A stretch of 64,000 nucleotides of DNA from Climacium dendroides. Lineage: Eukaryota > Streptophyta > Bryopsida > Hypnales > Climaciaceae. Positions 36,901 through 47,597 of this stretch are shown here, one piece after another. The position numbers and the translations under genes are program-made. The notes under the pieces were generated by a model. That model saw only the letters and a list, made by a program, of their open reading frames with translations, ran no database searches and had not been told where the DNA came from. Position 1 is the stretch's first letter. Each line of letters begins with the position of its first letter. The stretch lies in contig OX467082.1 in NCBI GenBank assembly GCA_950106755.1, positions 48,936,588 through 49,000,587 of the forward strand. Direction: 5' to 3'.

Positions 36901-39900
36901 GGCCGTGGCCCAAGGAAGCCACACGGAAGAAGAAGATGACTTCATCAACAGAAATGATGGTCACAACACCATTGGAAGAGGACAATTTTTTGTTCGATGA
37001 CACAGAGGAGACAATGATGGGGGAGGAATCGGATGAAGATATTGAGCAACACTTTAGTACGGAGGAGGATGGAGATGTCCCAAATGAAGAGTTGTCCAAT
37101 GATGTAGTGGATGAGTTGGAGTTACGGGAAGTCAGTATATTAAAGCGCATGGCAAAGAGTGGAGCAAACTTGAAGGAAGTACGTGAGAAAATGCGGAAAC
37201 TGAGTGGAAATGAAGGGAAGGAAGTTAGCAATGTGGACCGAAGCAGAAGTCTTCAACGACAATCCAATTTGAAGCAATTCAGGAGGGATCTGCAGAAGGT
37301 TGATGATAGAGATTGGGTTGAAGTGGACCTTGTTGGTTGTCCTACAGGAGTGCATAGGGCGGATTGGTTGACAAAGCTACGTGGATATTCTCGTGATTTG
37401 GATTGGAGTGTGGATGACTTCAATTCACATCCCCGACCTCTGCTATTAGCAATCAAGGACAAAATGGCATCCAAATTCGAGTATCATGGTGGGAAAGGCG
37501 ATGTTCCTGATAATGTCTTCTTCCGCATTCTGAGGTCCCAAATGAAGACAAAGAGAGCAAACATGAAGAAATTGATAGAGGCCGAAGCTCCCATTCCCAG
37601 AACTGTGAAGGCTCATCATGTAGAGAACTTCAAGAAGCTCATCAAGAGGACAAACAAAGTAGCATATTCAGAACGCATGAAGGTTGCACGGCAAACCGTG
37701 CAGAAAGTGTCCTATAGTGGCCGATCTGAGGGAGAAGTGAAGTCACGACTGGTAAGTGAAAGAGATGTCTACACTTTTGTAACTTCTATTTACGCATGTG
37801 ATTGTAGATGGGTGTTCGTAGTCATTGTCTTTTGGATTTTATTTTTATAAACATGAAATTCTAAATGTAATATGTGTTGAAGGTAAACTTTGTTGGTCAT
37901 ATGACAATGTTTAGCCATAAGTAGGACATATTCAGGAGAAGAAGAAATGATGGATAGGATGTTGCTTTGAGTTCTTGCAATCATAAATAACAGACATTAA
38001 TGTACTTAAAATTTTATGTAGATTGTATTGTGACTAAATATATTTATATGTAGCCTTGTATGTGACTACTTGAAGTCATATTTGGATGTACATGTGAATA
38101 TGTATAGTCATGTGTAGGTAATCATAAAAGTACATGTGCTCATATTTGGTTTTCAATATGAGAAGTTTCATTTGAAAATAGTAAGTTATGTTAGTAGTAG
38201 TTGTTGTAATTGGACATGTGCATCACAATGTGAAATAGTTTATTGTTTGTCAATGCTTTCAAGAAATTTCACTATGGTTGAATGTTTTGGTCTTGAAATT
38301 TACACATATAGGGTTGCCGTCATTGTAGGCTGCACATTTGGGGAGACCCCCTACTCAAATGGAAGTGGAAGCAGAGCTTGCTTCACCAGACAAATCAGTG
38401 CACATTCGGTCGTCACATTCAGGAGGGGCGGGTAGTAATTTAAGGAGGGCGGGTAAAGGCATAGAAGAAGTGCGAAACGAATTGTATACATTCCAAGAGA
38501 TTGTGAAGGGAGAATTAAGTGAAATGGGTTCCCTAGTGAAGCAGCTTCTGTTTGAAGTCCGCAAGCAGAATGGAGGGAATACACACCCGTCTAGTTCTGA
38601 AATAGGCACCACAGTGCCGGAAGTTGTAGGTGGTGAGGAGATCATGGAGGAATTGGTAGGTTTGAAGAAACTTAACCCTCAGAAGATACAGGAAGAAACA
38701 GCCACAGAAGCACATGTATTGAACGTGTCGAAATGTGTTGAGGTAGTGCATGCAACAGTGGAGGTTCGTACAAAAATAAGAAACCCTTTAGTGTCATTCA
38801 ATGTAATTGAATAGGTTTTGTTTTTTTTGTATTTGTTTGGAATTTCATGTGATGTGTAGTAGGTAGACATGAAATCTCAACTACTAAATTGTGGATGTCA
38901 TTGTGAGTTTAAAGGATGAAGGCACAATTGATAAGTCAAGAAATGTAAAGCAGAAACCCAGCACTTTGCCAGTGCTGGATCAAATTGAAGAAGTAATAGA
39001 TGTTACAAAAGCAAAAAAGGATCAAGGGAGCGTGAAGAAGAGGAAGGGCGAGGGTCAGAAATTGTGGGCAGACATAAGTTATCAATCTAGGCGTTCAACG
39101 TTGACTGGAGGGAAGATTGGTGAGAAGATGAAGGAGGTGAAAGAGGATCCCAAGGTGTGATGGACTGCCATGACTGTATTCAATGTTGCAATAGTTTATG
39201 GTATTGTGTGTGCAAAAGGGGTAGGAACAAGGTATAATTCTTATAGGTGAACATATAATTATGGATTGCGTCCTTCCTTTGAAATGGTAGATGGTGCAAT
39301 GTTAGACAGAATGTAGGGAGGTTCATGTTATGGAATATGTTTTGTACGTGTATGAGTTCTGTTGGACATGTTTGTGGATTAGGTGCCATAACTTGAACAA
39401 AAGCATGTGTGCATAATTAGAAGCAATAACATGTAGAAGAAAACAAGTGCTGGTGGTCATAATCTCTATTATGTGACTGATTGCAGTCATTATTTGCATG
39501 ATGCGACTGACCATAGTGGTAATATTTAGTACATGACTGGTGTCAGTCATATTATGCAGAATGTGACTATTGGCAGTCATATATTGCTGTGCATCACTAA
39601 TGCTAGTCATATTCTATAGTATATAACAATTGTCAGTCATATTATATATTTTAGAGTAAATGGCAGTAATATTTTTTAATATATAACTAGTGGAAGCTAT
39701 ATTTTAAAATATATACGTAATGACGACTAAATTTTGTATTATGTGGAGAGTCATATTAATGTTTTTGTCAGATGTATGTGCCATACGTTTTCGTATGTAT
39801 CTTTGTTAACCTTTGATTATTTGTATCCATTTCTATTTAGAGGGATAGTAATTTTTTGTTTTGGTCTAAGAGGATCCTTTTGTTGTACAAAGTGTACGAA

Positions 39901-41374
39901 AAGGAGTATTCGTATTTCTCATTATGTGAAGTCGTACCATGAAGTAAATTTTGTCGCATGTTGTGGGGGTCGATAATTTTTCATCATTTAAATAAAGTGA
40001 CACTACTATTCCAAGTGTATAATAGTGGGTGTTTTACTTTTGAAGTCTCAAAAGTGTTCTTGAGTCGTATGTATTTATGTTTCATAATTGATATTTTGTT
40101 GTTGTATGTGTTGAATTTCTAATTGTTATAATACCATGACATTGAATACTAAATTGTTGATGTGCATGTAGATTGGAGCAAGAGGCTCTAGAGAATATCA
40201 TTTGGAATTCGATTCCAAATTAATGGAAGAAGAGCCTACCAAAAGGAGGGGGCCAATGAGGGCCGTAAAGGTTGGAAAACCTTCAAAGAAAAAGAATATT
40301 TCAGGGAAACTGAAGTTTCCACCGGTGAGAGTTTCGGATGATTCACGAAGAAAGGTACTTGTGTTGAATGTCTTGGGTTTTCTATGTGACATCCGACCAC
40401 TGCATGATGGAAAAGAGTGGGGGTTAGGTGGTACGATCCATTATGAGAGAGAGTTCGAAGTCAAAATTAAGAAAAGGGAAGACTGTGCAGCTTTTGTGAC
40501 AATGCTGCACTATCGATTTGATGTGGGGATATGGGCTCCAATTGGAGAGGCGCTTCTACAAGAAGTGGCTCGATTCCTAGCTCGGGGGACACCCATGAAG
40601 TGGTGTTTTTTATGGGGAAAGGAAATTGGTGGTGGAAAAAGAGACTTGCATGATTTATTTGACATGATACCAGATCCAACCCATGGATCGGCTAGGGTCC
40701 TTCAAGTGGACTGGGATTCCACAGCTACCTCTAAGTCACCTGGTACAAATGTATTACACATTGCTGCATGGGATCCTCTAGCTTCAGAAGACAACTTCCT
40801 AAAGAACATGAAAGGACCCTTTGAAGTTTTTAGTCAAAATCCTTCCGACATTGAATATTGTGTGATGTTCTTGGACAAGGCAATCAGTCAGTTACAGAAT
40901 CCATTGCCCCAGGTATGTATTTTTGAATATGTTGTTTGCCTTTCAATTTCAGAAGTGAAAGTGAAGCTCCATCGTTTGTTTACTTAATGTCTACAACCAT
41001 TGTAAATGTAAATGCAGGATGCACAAGGTGGGAAGAAATATCTTCAAGGTTCTCGAAGCTCAAAGAATGAAAGTCCTATCTCCTTAGCTGTAGGGTCGAA
41101 AGTGAAGGTGTTCGATGTAGACGATGACAACAAGGCAGAAGACAATGTAATTGCGCATGGAGTCATAGTGAATGTTGCAGGAGGTTCACTTCATGGACGG
41201 CTCATTGAAGAGGGCAATGTGTCTATAAGCATAACATCTGTGGTTCCCGGATCGGAGATGGTTCTTCTATATGAGGCAAACAACAACGACGACCTTCCTA
41301 TGGTGCATGTAGGTGATGCTGTGAAGTCTGTGACAAAGTGGCCCATTGAAGCGTTGGCTTCTTTAAACGAATGA
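33990..41374 (+). CDS. TNP1/TnpA-like second CACTA gene, multi-exon
   Basis: Exons I can support: about 33991-34143 (ATG at 34019, MASEITEYERLRKENIQRN), 34340 to about 34541 or beyond, 36873-37751, 38329 to about 38763, possibly about 38884-39160, then 40172-40912 and 41018-41374. Phases agree at 34143/34340, 37751/38329 and 40912/41018. The 36873 exon resembles the plant Ptta/En/Spm transposase (WLTKLRGYSRDLDWSVDDF, followed after splicing by AAHLGRPPTQMEVEAE and a coiled coil). The last exon resembles the TNP1/En/Spm C-terminal domain (GSKVKVFDV ... HVGDAVKSVTKWPIEAL). The exon at 40172 carries a domain of about 240 residues that I do not recognise (RFDVGIWAPIGEALLQEVARF). TNPA-type proteins bind subterminal repeats. 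The exact splicing between 34541 and 40172 is uncertain. Confidence 0.7.
35397..36620. repeat. 92-bp tandem array with a 276-bp higher-order period
   Basis: The phrase 'aagcccagtc' recurs about every 92 bp (about 35410, 35498, 35590, 35681, 35773, 35865, 35957, 36049, 36140, 36232, 36323, 36415, 36507). Three unit types alternate: one with 'tctagacgg', one with 'gtagttag' or 'gtagtcag', and one with 'cagtcggaaatgg'. Every third unit is therefore most alike. Units contain GTGACTtcaagcccAGTCAC and TGACTgcgtgtAGTCA. The array lies in an intron of the TNP1-like gene. Confidence 0.9.
39470..39740. repeat. degenerate TGACT..AGTCA repeat in a TNP1-like intron
   Basis: About six diverged units of some 45 bp, such as 'tgactgattgcagtcat', 'tgactggtgtcagtcat' and 'tgactattggcagtcat'. 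They share the core of the other arrays in this element. Confidence 0.7.
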
Positions 41375-41764
41375 GTGAAGGTATGCAGTAGTGGATTGCT
41401 CACTCTAGTATAAAGTGAGGTGTGTGTTTATGTGTTCTCAGTGTGATTTTTTTCATATGTGTTTTGAAGTTCAGTAATAAATGTCATTGAAGTACATTCT
41501 GGAATGTATATCCATGTTTTGTGATTTGAGAAGTTGCAAAGACATGTTTAGGATATGATATTAGAGTGTGAATTTGATTTTCTTTGTTTTGAAGACAAAA
41601 TGATTTCTAATTATAGAGACTATTAGTGGAAGTCACTCATAGCAATGAAAAACATGAATGAATAATCCACCAAGTAAGCTTAGGTAGCGTAGAATTGCTT
41701 TATCGCTTTTGAAATTCATACTTCGAAATACATGTGAATATTTCTAAAAATATATAACTAAGCA

Positions 41765-42616
41765 CAGTAACATGGAATATGATTCATTGTAGTCATATTG
41801 CATGTCATCAAAAAATATGACTGAACGTAGTCATATTGTACATCATTACAAAATGTAACTCCACTGATGAGTCATATTGTACATCACTCGAAAGTATGAC
41901 TCATCCTGGTCATATTCGACATAATAATAAAATATGACTCATTGTAGTCATTTTTTAATGTTACTAAAAAATACGACTCACCAGTCATATTTCACATCAC
42001 TACAAAATATGACTGACCGCAGTCATATTTTACATCATTACAAAATATGACTCACCGTAGTCATATTTCACCTCACTGCAAAATATGACTGACCGCAGTC
42101 ATATTCCACGTTACTACAAAATATGACTCATCGCAGTCATATTCCATGTTACTGCAAAATATGACTCACTGCAGTCATATTCCACATCACTGCAAAATAT
42201 GACTCGCCGCAGTCATATTCCACATCACTGCAAAATATGACTGACCGCAGTCATATTCTATGTTACTGCGAAATATGACTCACCACAGTCATATTCCATG
42301 TCATCAAAAAAATGACTCATCGCAGTCATATTCCACGTCATCAAAAAATATGACTCGACCCAGTCGTATTCCACGTAGGATTTTTTTATTTGCCCGGGCA
42401 ACCCAAATAAAAGTCAAAAATCCCCTAGGAAAGTCAAAGTATACGCCTAGTTGGCATACTATGGCTAAAAATGGATATTTATACCCCTCGGAAAATATGA
42501 CTGCCAATATGACTGATGTCTGAAGCGACTGCTTCTAAATGACTAGAGTCAGTCATATTCCGAGTCATCTACAGTGATTTCTGCGTCAGTCATATTTTTC
42601 GATTTTACGACTGCTG
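41765..42616. repeat. right subterminal array, palindromic 38-bp units
   Basis: From 42003 to 42240 the phrase 'caaaatatgact' recurs exactly every 38 bp (42003, 42041, 42079, 42117, 42155, 42193, 42231). Each unit is a near palindrome of the type AATATGACTgaccgcAGTCATATT. Looser copies extend to 41765 and to the terminus. Unlike the left array, which is mostly head to tail, this one is built of paired inverted motifs. Confidence 0.9.
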
Positions 42617-42660
42617 CCAGTCATATTTTGCAATCATAAAACACTGCTTTTGTTGTAGTG
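42617..42660. repeat. CACTA right terminal inverted repeat
   Basis: It ends ...CTTTTGTTGTAGTG, the inverse of CACTACAACAA. TGG at 42661-42663 is the duplicated target. Confidence 0.9.
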
Positions 42661-43093
42661 TGGTCTCGAACAACCGGGTTTTGTTGATGCAGTCCGCTGG
42701 TACTTCCAAGGAATTCTGGAGCCGGACCACACTTTGGCACAGTGCCACTATCTGCCGGCGGTGGTCCCCTTCTATGACTCTGGCTGTCTCCTAGGCTGTG
42801 CGTAGATCGCTCTCCAATCTAACGCACTTGGATTTCGATTCCTGGACTCGATCCAATAATATCCATTTATCCACTCGTAAAGCCCCCAACTCGGTCACCA
42901 ACCTCTTCTAATCCTCTATCAAGAGGGTGTTTTGCTTCTCCGCCGCCACCAACGCATCTGTCCTCCGGAAGATGGCGTTTTGGTCAGTCAGTGTCATCTT
43001 CCGGCACACCCGTTTGAGGGTCTCCTCGTAATTCTCGAGAAGCTTCATGAGGTCATCCGCTCGCCATACAATGTGCTGGGCCATTTCCGCAAT

Positions 43094-44190
43094 ATCCTAT
43101 ATCGGCGTTCCCCCTAGCTGCATTTGGATTCTATCTCCCTCCTCTGCCTCCATAAGTCTGGTCCGGGAGGGTCCGGCATCGGCCTGAGGGGGCCTAGTTT
43201 GTTGTTGCACCGGTCCAACCTCTTGTGCAGAAGGTCGGACTTCTTCAGGAGCCGATCTGGTTTCCATCTTCTGGTCCGGAATTTCTTCCTCTAGTGGCTC
43301 TGGCGCGGGAGGATCCTCTGTCGGCTTTACCGGTGGAGTATTATTCCGCCGTCGCCTCTTCATTAGAGTGGCCGGCTCCTCGTCCTCCGTCTCCTCATCA
43401 TCCGGTTCGTCTCGGGGAGAAGGTTCTTCTCCTCTGTACTGCTGGAGCTGAAGTAGATCTTGGTAGGCACTCTCCTCATTTGCCTTGAGTAGGGAGTGCT
43501 GGGCATATAGGTGGGAAAAGTACGCCGGAAGAGGGCTCTGACCTTTCTTTCCCAACCGGAGGGAACGCACAAGATCCCCTATTAACTCGTGGATGATGGC
43601 TGCCCAATCCATCATCATTTTATCTTGAAGACTCCCCAGAATGGCGGAATCCACCTTTGCTACCACTCGCCTTGGCTTGGTCGGGTGAAGGATAGGGTTG
43701 AGAAATGCTATCACATCCTGATACTCCGGATTCACCAGGTCGGAAACCTGGTGACCCTCCTTCGGATGGGCCGGCGCTCGGAATTCACCCTCCATAACCT
43801 TCTGATTCTTCTCCATGACCTTGTCTGGCGCCTCCCAGAACTTGGAGATGGTCTCCACTCGTTAATCGACCACAATTCTGGCTTCACCCGGAGGGTGGTA
43901 TCCAAGATACCGCTTTCCAGACAAAGTAGATCAGACACTAAACTCTCCTCTTTGATGCCCCAAGGAACCTCCATGAGACCCTTACACCCCATGTTGGTGA
44001 GGTTTTGTCGCAAGCGCTCCAGCCGGTCCTCTTCGGTGGGAACCTATGGCACCACCTTCATCACCGGAATCGTCTTCAGCCGGGGTGGCGGCGGCGGAAG
44101 TTCTTTGTCGGAGTCTTCGGATAGATCTTTCAACCTGCGCCGATTTGCCTGGAAGACATCGTGCTCACAAGAAATCCTCACACAATCTCT
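43094..44190 (-). pseudogene. N-terminal part of the J LTR gag-like gene
   Basis: The minus-strand frame has EDRLERLRQNLTNMGCKGLMEVPWGI, matching the MGC..GL..PWG block of K and F. A frameshift near 43860 follows, then NPILHPTKPRRVVAKVDSAILGSL, an acidic Arg-rich stretch and a stop at 43097. The frame resumes briefly beyond and is then cut by the CACTA element at 42660. It lies downstream of pol on the same strand, inside the LTR. There is no zinc knuckle. The function is unknown. Confidence 0.65.
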
Positions 44191-44670
44191 CCCTACCTCT
44201 CTTGCTCACCAAGATTCACTCCGATAACCTCTCCACGATCGCAACTCACACAATCCCTCAATCTACTAGAATTCTCAAAAAGTTAGGAAGACAGAAAACA
44301 CAGGTGTAAGGCAAATAAGGAAGTACCCGTGTCTTCTGCCGGCTACAACTCTCCTCTTATATTGGCCAGACGGACGGTCGGTCGAATAAATGTACGAGAC
44401 AGGTTTTGGCGACAATAACCTAACCCTAGTACGGATCCGATTTTCATATTTTAGGGCCGGCGCCGTCATCCGATTTCCGGAACTTTCTAGGGTTCCAGAA
44501 TTAGGTTTTTAGACCTAATGAAATTTTTCCAGATCCGGAAACCCGGTTTTCTTAAATTAACCTAACTTCCTATGAGAACTCAAAAACTTTCCTTTTTAAG
44601 GGAACAATTTTTGAAATTTCCCATCAAATGCTAGTATTCTGGGTCTAGCATGTGGAATCACATTCCCACA

Positions 44671-44685
44671 TTACCCTTCCTCACC
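44671..44685 (-). promoter_or_regulatory. polypurine tract before the 3' LTR
   Basis: Minus strand GGTGAGGAAGGGTAA directly precedes TGTGGGAATG, the start of the J LTR, and follows the integrase stop at 44707 by 21 bp. This is the standard position for plus-strand priming in LTR retrotransposons. Confidence 0.75.
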
Positions 44686-44706
44686 TGTGAACATCCTCGT
44701 GAACTC

Positions 44707-47597
44707 CTACGAGGATAAATCTGGTAGGTAGAGTTTAACACGTGATCCATTCGTCCGGGTGTCCAGAGGATTCCCATCTAAGTCTGAAAGTTGTAAAGAT
44801 CCATTTGGATAAATCTTTATGACTTTATATGGGCCGATCCATTTGGTGTAAAGCTTATCCGGAAAATCTTTGTACCGGCTGTCATACAATAGAACCAAAC
44901 ATCCCTCTGTGATGCTAGATTCCCTTGGTAATTTTTGGTCAAACATATGTTTCCAGCGCCTCTGCACTTGAATGGTAAGGTCTAGAGCATCCCCTCTGCT
45001 TTCTTCCAATGCTTCAATCTCCGCCAGGCGTGATTGAGGATCTTCTGACCGTTGCCCAAAACGAGCCGCCAAGATCCGGAACGTCTCAATTTCCGTCTCT
45101 ATTCCTTGTAATATCTCCCTCCCAAATACAAGGAAAAAGGAAGTCTTACCAGTAGTACTCTTTTGGATGGTGTTGTACGCAAAGACGGCTGAGCTGAGTT
45201 TCCAATTCCAGTCTGTCTTGTAGCAAGTCACCACCTTATTGAGGATGCCTCCGATAATCCCATTTGCCCTCTCCGTGAGTTCGTTGGCCTTGGGATTGTA
45301 TGGCGTTGTCTTCCTGTGCTTAATGCGATACCCACTAGTTAGTGCGGAAACCACTTCATTTAGAAAATGAGCTCCCCTATCACTAACTATCTCCAGAGGA
45401 CAGCCATATCGCATTAGGATTTTATCGTATAAAAAATCCGTAGCTGTCCGGGCATCGTTCTTCCGAGTTGGACTCGCCTCTACCCATTTGGTTGCATAAT
45501 CTGTTGCTAAGATTATGTACCGATTTCATTGGGAACCTATCGGAGCAATAGGTCCTATGAAATCTATCCCCCACTTCTCAAATGGATCCAAGGAGACAAT
45601 GGAAGTAAGCAGCCAATGATTCCGAAAGACTGGATTTCCGATCCTTTGACAAGGATCGCAACTCTGAACAAAGATGCGAACATCTTTATTCATGGTCGGC
45701 CACCAATATCCGGCTGCCCGGATTCTCTCTATGGTGGATACTAATGCAAAGTGGCCTCCAGCCGGTCCTTCATGTAGACTCCGGATGACCGATATTCTGT
45801 ACTTTGGCTCCAAGCATCTCCTCAACTTATCATCTGCGCCTTGTTTGAACAACACCCCTTGTATGATAGAGTAAGGAGCTACCCGATGCTGGAACACGCT
45901 CTTTTCTTCCCTACTCAACCCTTCTAGATATTCTCTGGTGTGGAGATAATTCGTAATCATTCGGAAATCCGGGTTGTCCCTTCTTTCTATCTGAAATACA
46001 GAGATGGGTTCCGTACCTTCCTTTGATTTGGGTAGCGGAAATTCCGGAAACTCATCCGTGAGACTTAGTGGCTCCTCTCGTCTTCTTTGTCTAGAAAGGT
46101 AATCCGCATTGGAGTTACTTTTTCCAGATTTGACTACCACCTTGTAGTCAAATTCCTGCAGTAATAGGATCCACCTTGCAAGCCTCCCTGAAAGGTCTGG
46201 CTTGTTGACTAGGTACTTCAAAGCATTGTGGTCGGTGTAGAACGTTACCTTATATCCAAGCAAATAATGCCAGAACTTCTTGCAGGCATATATGACTGCA
46301 AGAGCTACTCGTTCCGTGGTAGTGTAGTTCTGTTTAGCCGGACTCATCTGTCTGTTGGCGTAGTAAATTGGCCGTTCTTGATTTTTCTCATCCGGCTGCC
46401 ACAGAATTGCCCCTAGGCACCAACCGGAAGCGTCCAACGTGACATGAAACTCCTTGTTCCAATCTAGTAGAGATAAAATTGGAGCCGATATTAACCTCTT
46501 TTTTAACTCTTCAAACGAATGTTGCCTAGCTTCAGTCTATTCCTAATTCGTTTGTTTCTTGAGCAATTCCGTCAACGGACTGGCTAGCCGGTCGTACCCT
46601 TCAATGAATCTCCGGTAGTATCCCACGCATCCAAGAAATCCGCGCAGCTCTCGGAGATTTTTAGGCGGTAGAAGTCCGATCATAACCTGGACTTTACCCA
46701 AGTCCACCTCAATTGCTCTATGGTTGACCACATGTCCCAGGAGTAGTCCGGATGCTAACCCAAAGAAACACTTACCCGGGTATAGCTTGAGCTTAGTCTC
46801 CCGGCATTGCTGGAATGTCTTCCGGAGGTAGGCGAGGTGGTCACTCCATTTGCTGAAAACAACAAAGTCATCTATGAAGACTTCCAAGAAATGCTTAAGG
46901 AAGTCTTGGAATATATCCATCATAAGTCTTTGGAAGGTGCCTGGAGCATTACATAATCCAAAAGGCATCCGGCTAAAAGCAAACGTTCCCTAATCGGTAG
47001 TGAACGTCGTTTTTAGCTGATCCTGGCTCCGGATTAAGACCTGGTTGTATCCGGAAAATCCATCCAAACAACTAAAGCATTGCTTCCCAGATACATGGTC
47101 CAATACCATGTCTATGAATGGTAACGGAAAATGATCTTTCTTGGTGGCTGCATTCAATTTCCGGAAATCCTGGCAGACCCGGATCTTCACCTTTCCGTCC
47201 GCTCCAACCTTCTTTGGAATAATCACAATGGGCGATACCCATTCAGAGTGATTCACCGGATAAATGAATCCGGCCCTCAACAGCTTGTTGAATTCTTCCT
47301 TGACTAGCATTGAATATTTCGGGTTAAGGCGGTACTGCCTTTGCCGAACAGGTACGGCTCCCTCGACCAGATCAATGGCATGTTCTCCTAACAACAGAGG
47401 AATGCTGGTGAGATCTGTAGGCGACTAGGCAAAAACATCGAAGTATTCCTCCAGCAGCATCATGTACTCCTTCTGCTCTTGCTTAGATAAACGCTTCCCT
47501 ATATAGAAAGTTTTGTCTATCCAAATGGAAATGGACTCATAGTCATCTGGGGAAGCTATGGGTTTGATGCCCTTGGTTTCCTAGTTGTCCAACTGGT
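44707..47597 (-). pseudogene. Ty3/gypsy pol: reverse transcriptase, RNase H, integrase (decayed)
   Basis: The order on the minus strand is RT-RNase H-integrase, which defines Ty3/gypsy. RT motifs: DVFA.SPTDLTSIP at the start, FSCLDGFSGYNQV, RMPFGLCNAPGTFQRLM and the catalytic VFIDDFVVFS. RNase H: VTLDASGWCLGAIL and YTDHNALKYL. Integrase: an HHCC-type finger (HEGPAGGH...CDPCQRIG), then DFIGP, SDRGAHF and the NPKANELTERANG region (D, D, E core), ending with a C-terminal LYTKWIGPYKV domain. No chromodomain is visible. Stops lie at 47425, 46990, 46543 and 46537 (all TAG where Trp is expected) and at 45526 (TGA). The 5' part, with gag and protease, is lost at the junction with F. Confidence 0.95.

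Larger units (their letters stand above)
20144..42660. mobile_element. complete 22.5 kb CACTA (En/Spm) transposon
   Basis: The ends begin CACTACAACAA in inverted orientation (11 bp perfect). The inverted similarity runs for about 43 bp, including TTTTATGATTGCAAAA, with three mismatches and a one-base indel. The 3-bp TGG duplication is perfect. Subterminal arrays of CAGTCATATT lie at both ends. Coding content: a tnp2-type transposase (21390-25289, minus), a zinc knuckle-SET gene (25783-26752, minus) and a TNP1-like gene (about 33990-41374, plus). It inserted into the gene of a J-type LTR. The base composition (AT-rich, few CCGG) differs sharply from the host LTR. Confidence 0.95.
18448..44670 (-). 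mobile_element. J-type LTR, 3' LTR of a Ty3/gypsy element, split by a CACTA insertion
   Basis: The minus-strand unit starts TGTGGGAATG at 44670, directly after a polypurine tract and the pol gene, and ends ...ACTAATCA at 18448. Without the 22.5 kb CACTA and its TGG duplicate it is about 3.70 kb. It carries a gag-like gene related to those in K, E, F, G and I. This is the only unit in the window still attached to an internal region, and it is the main reason for reading the others as LTRs. Its 5' partner LTR is not in the window. Confidence 0.75.
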
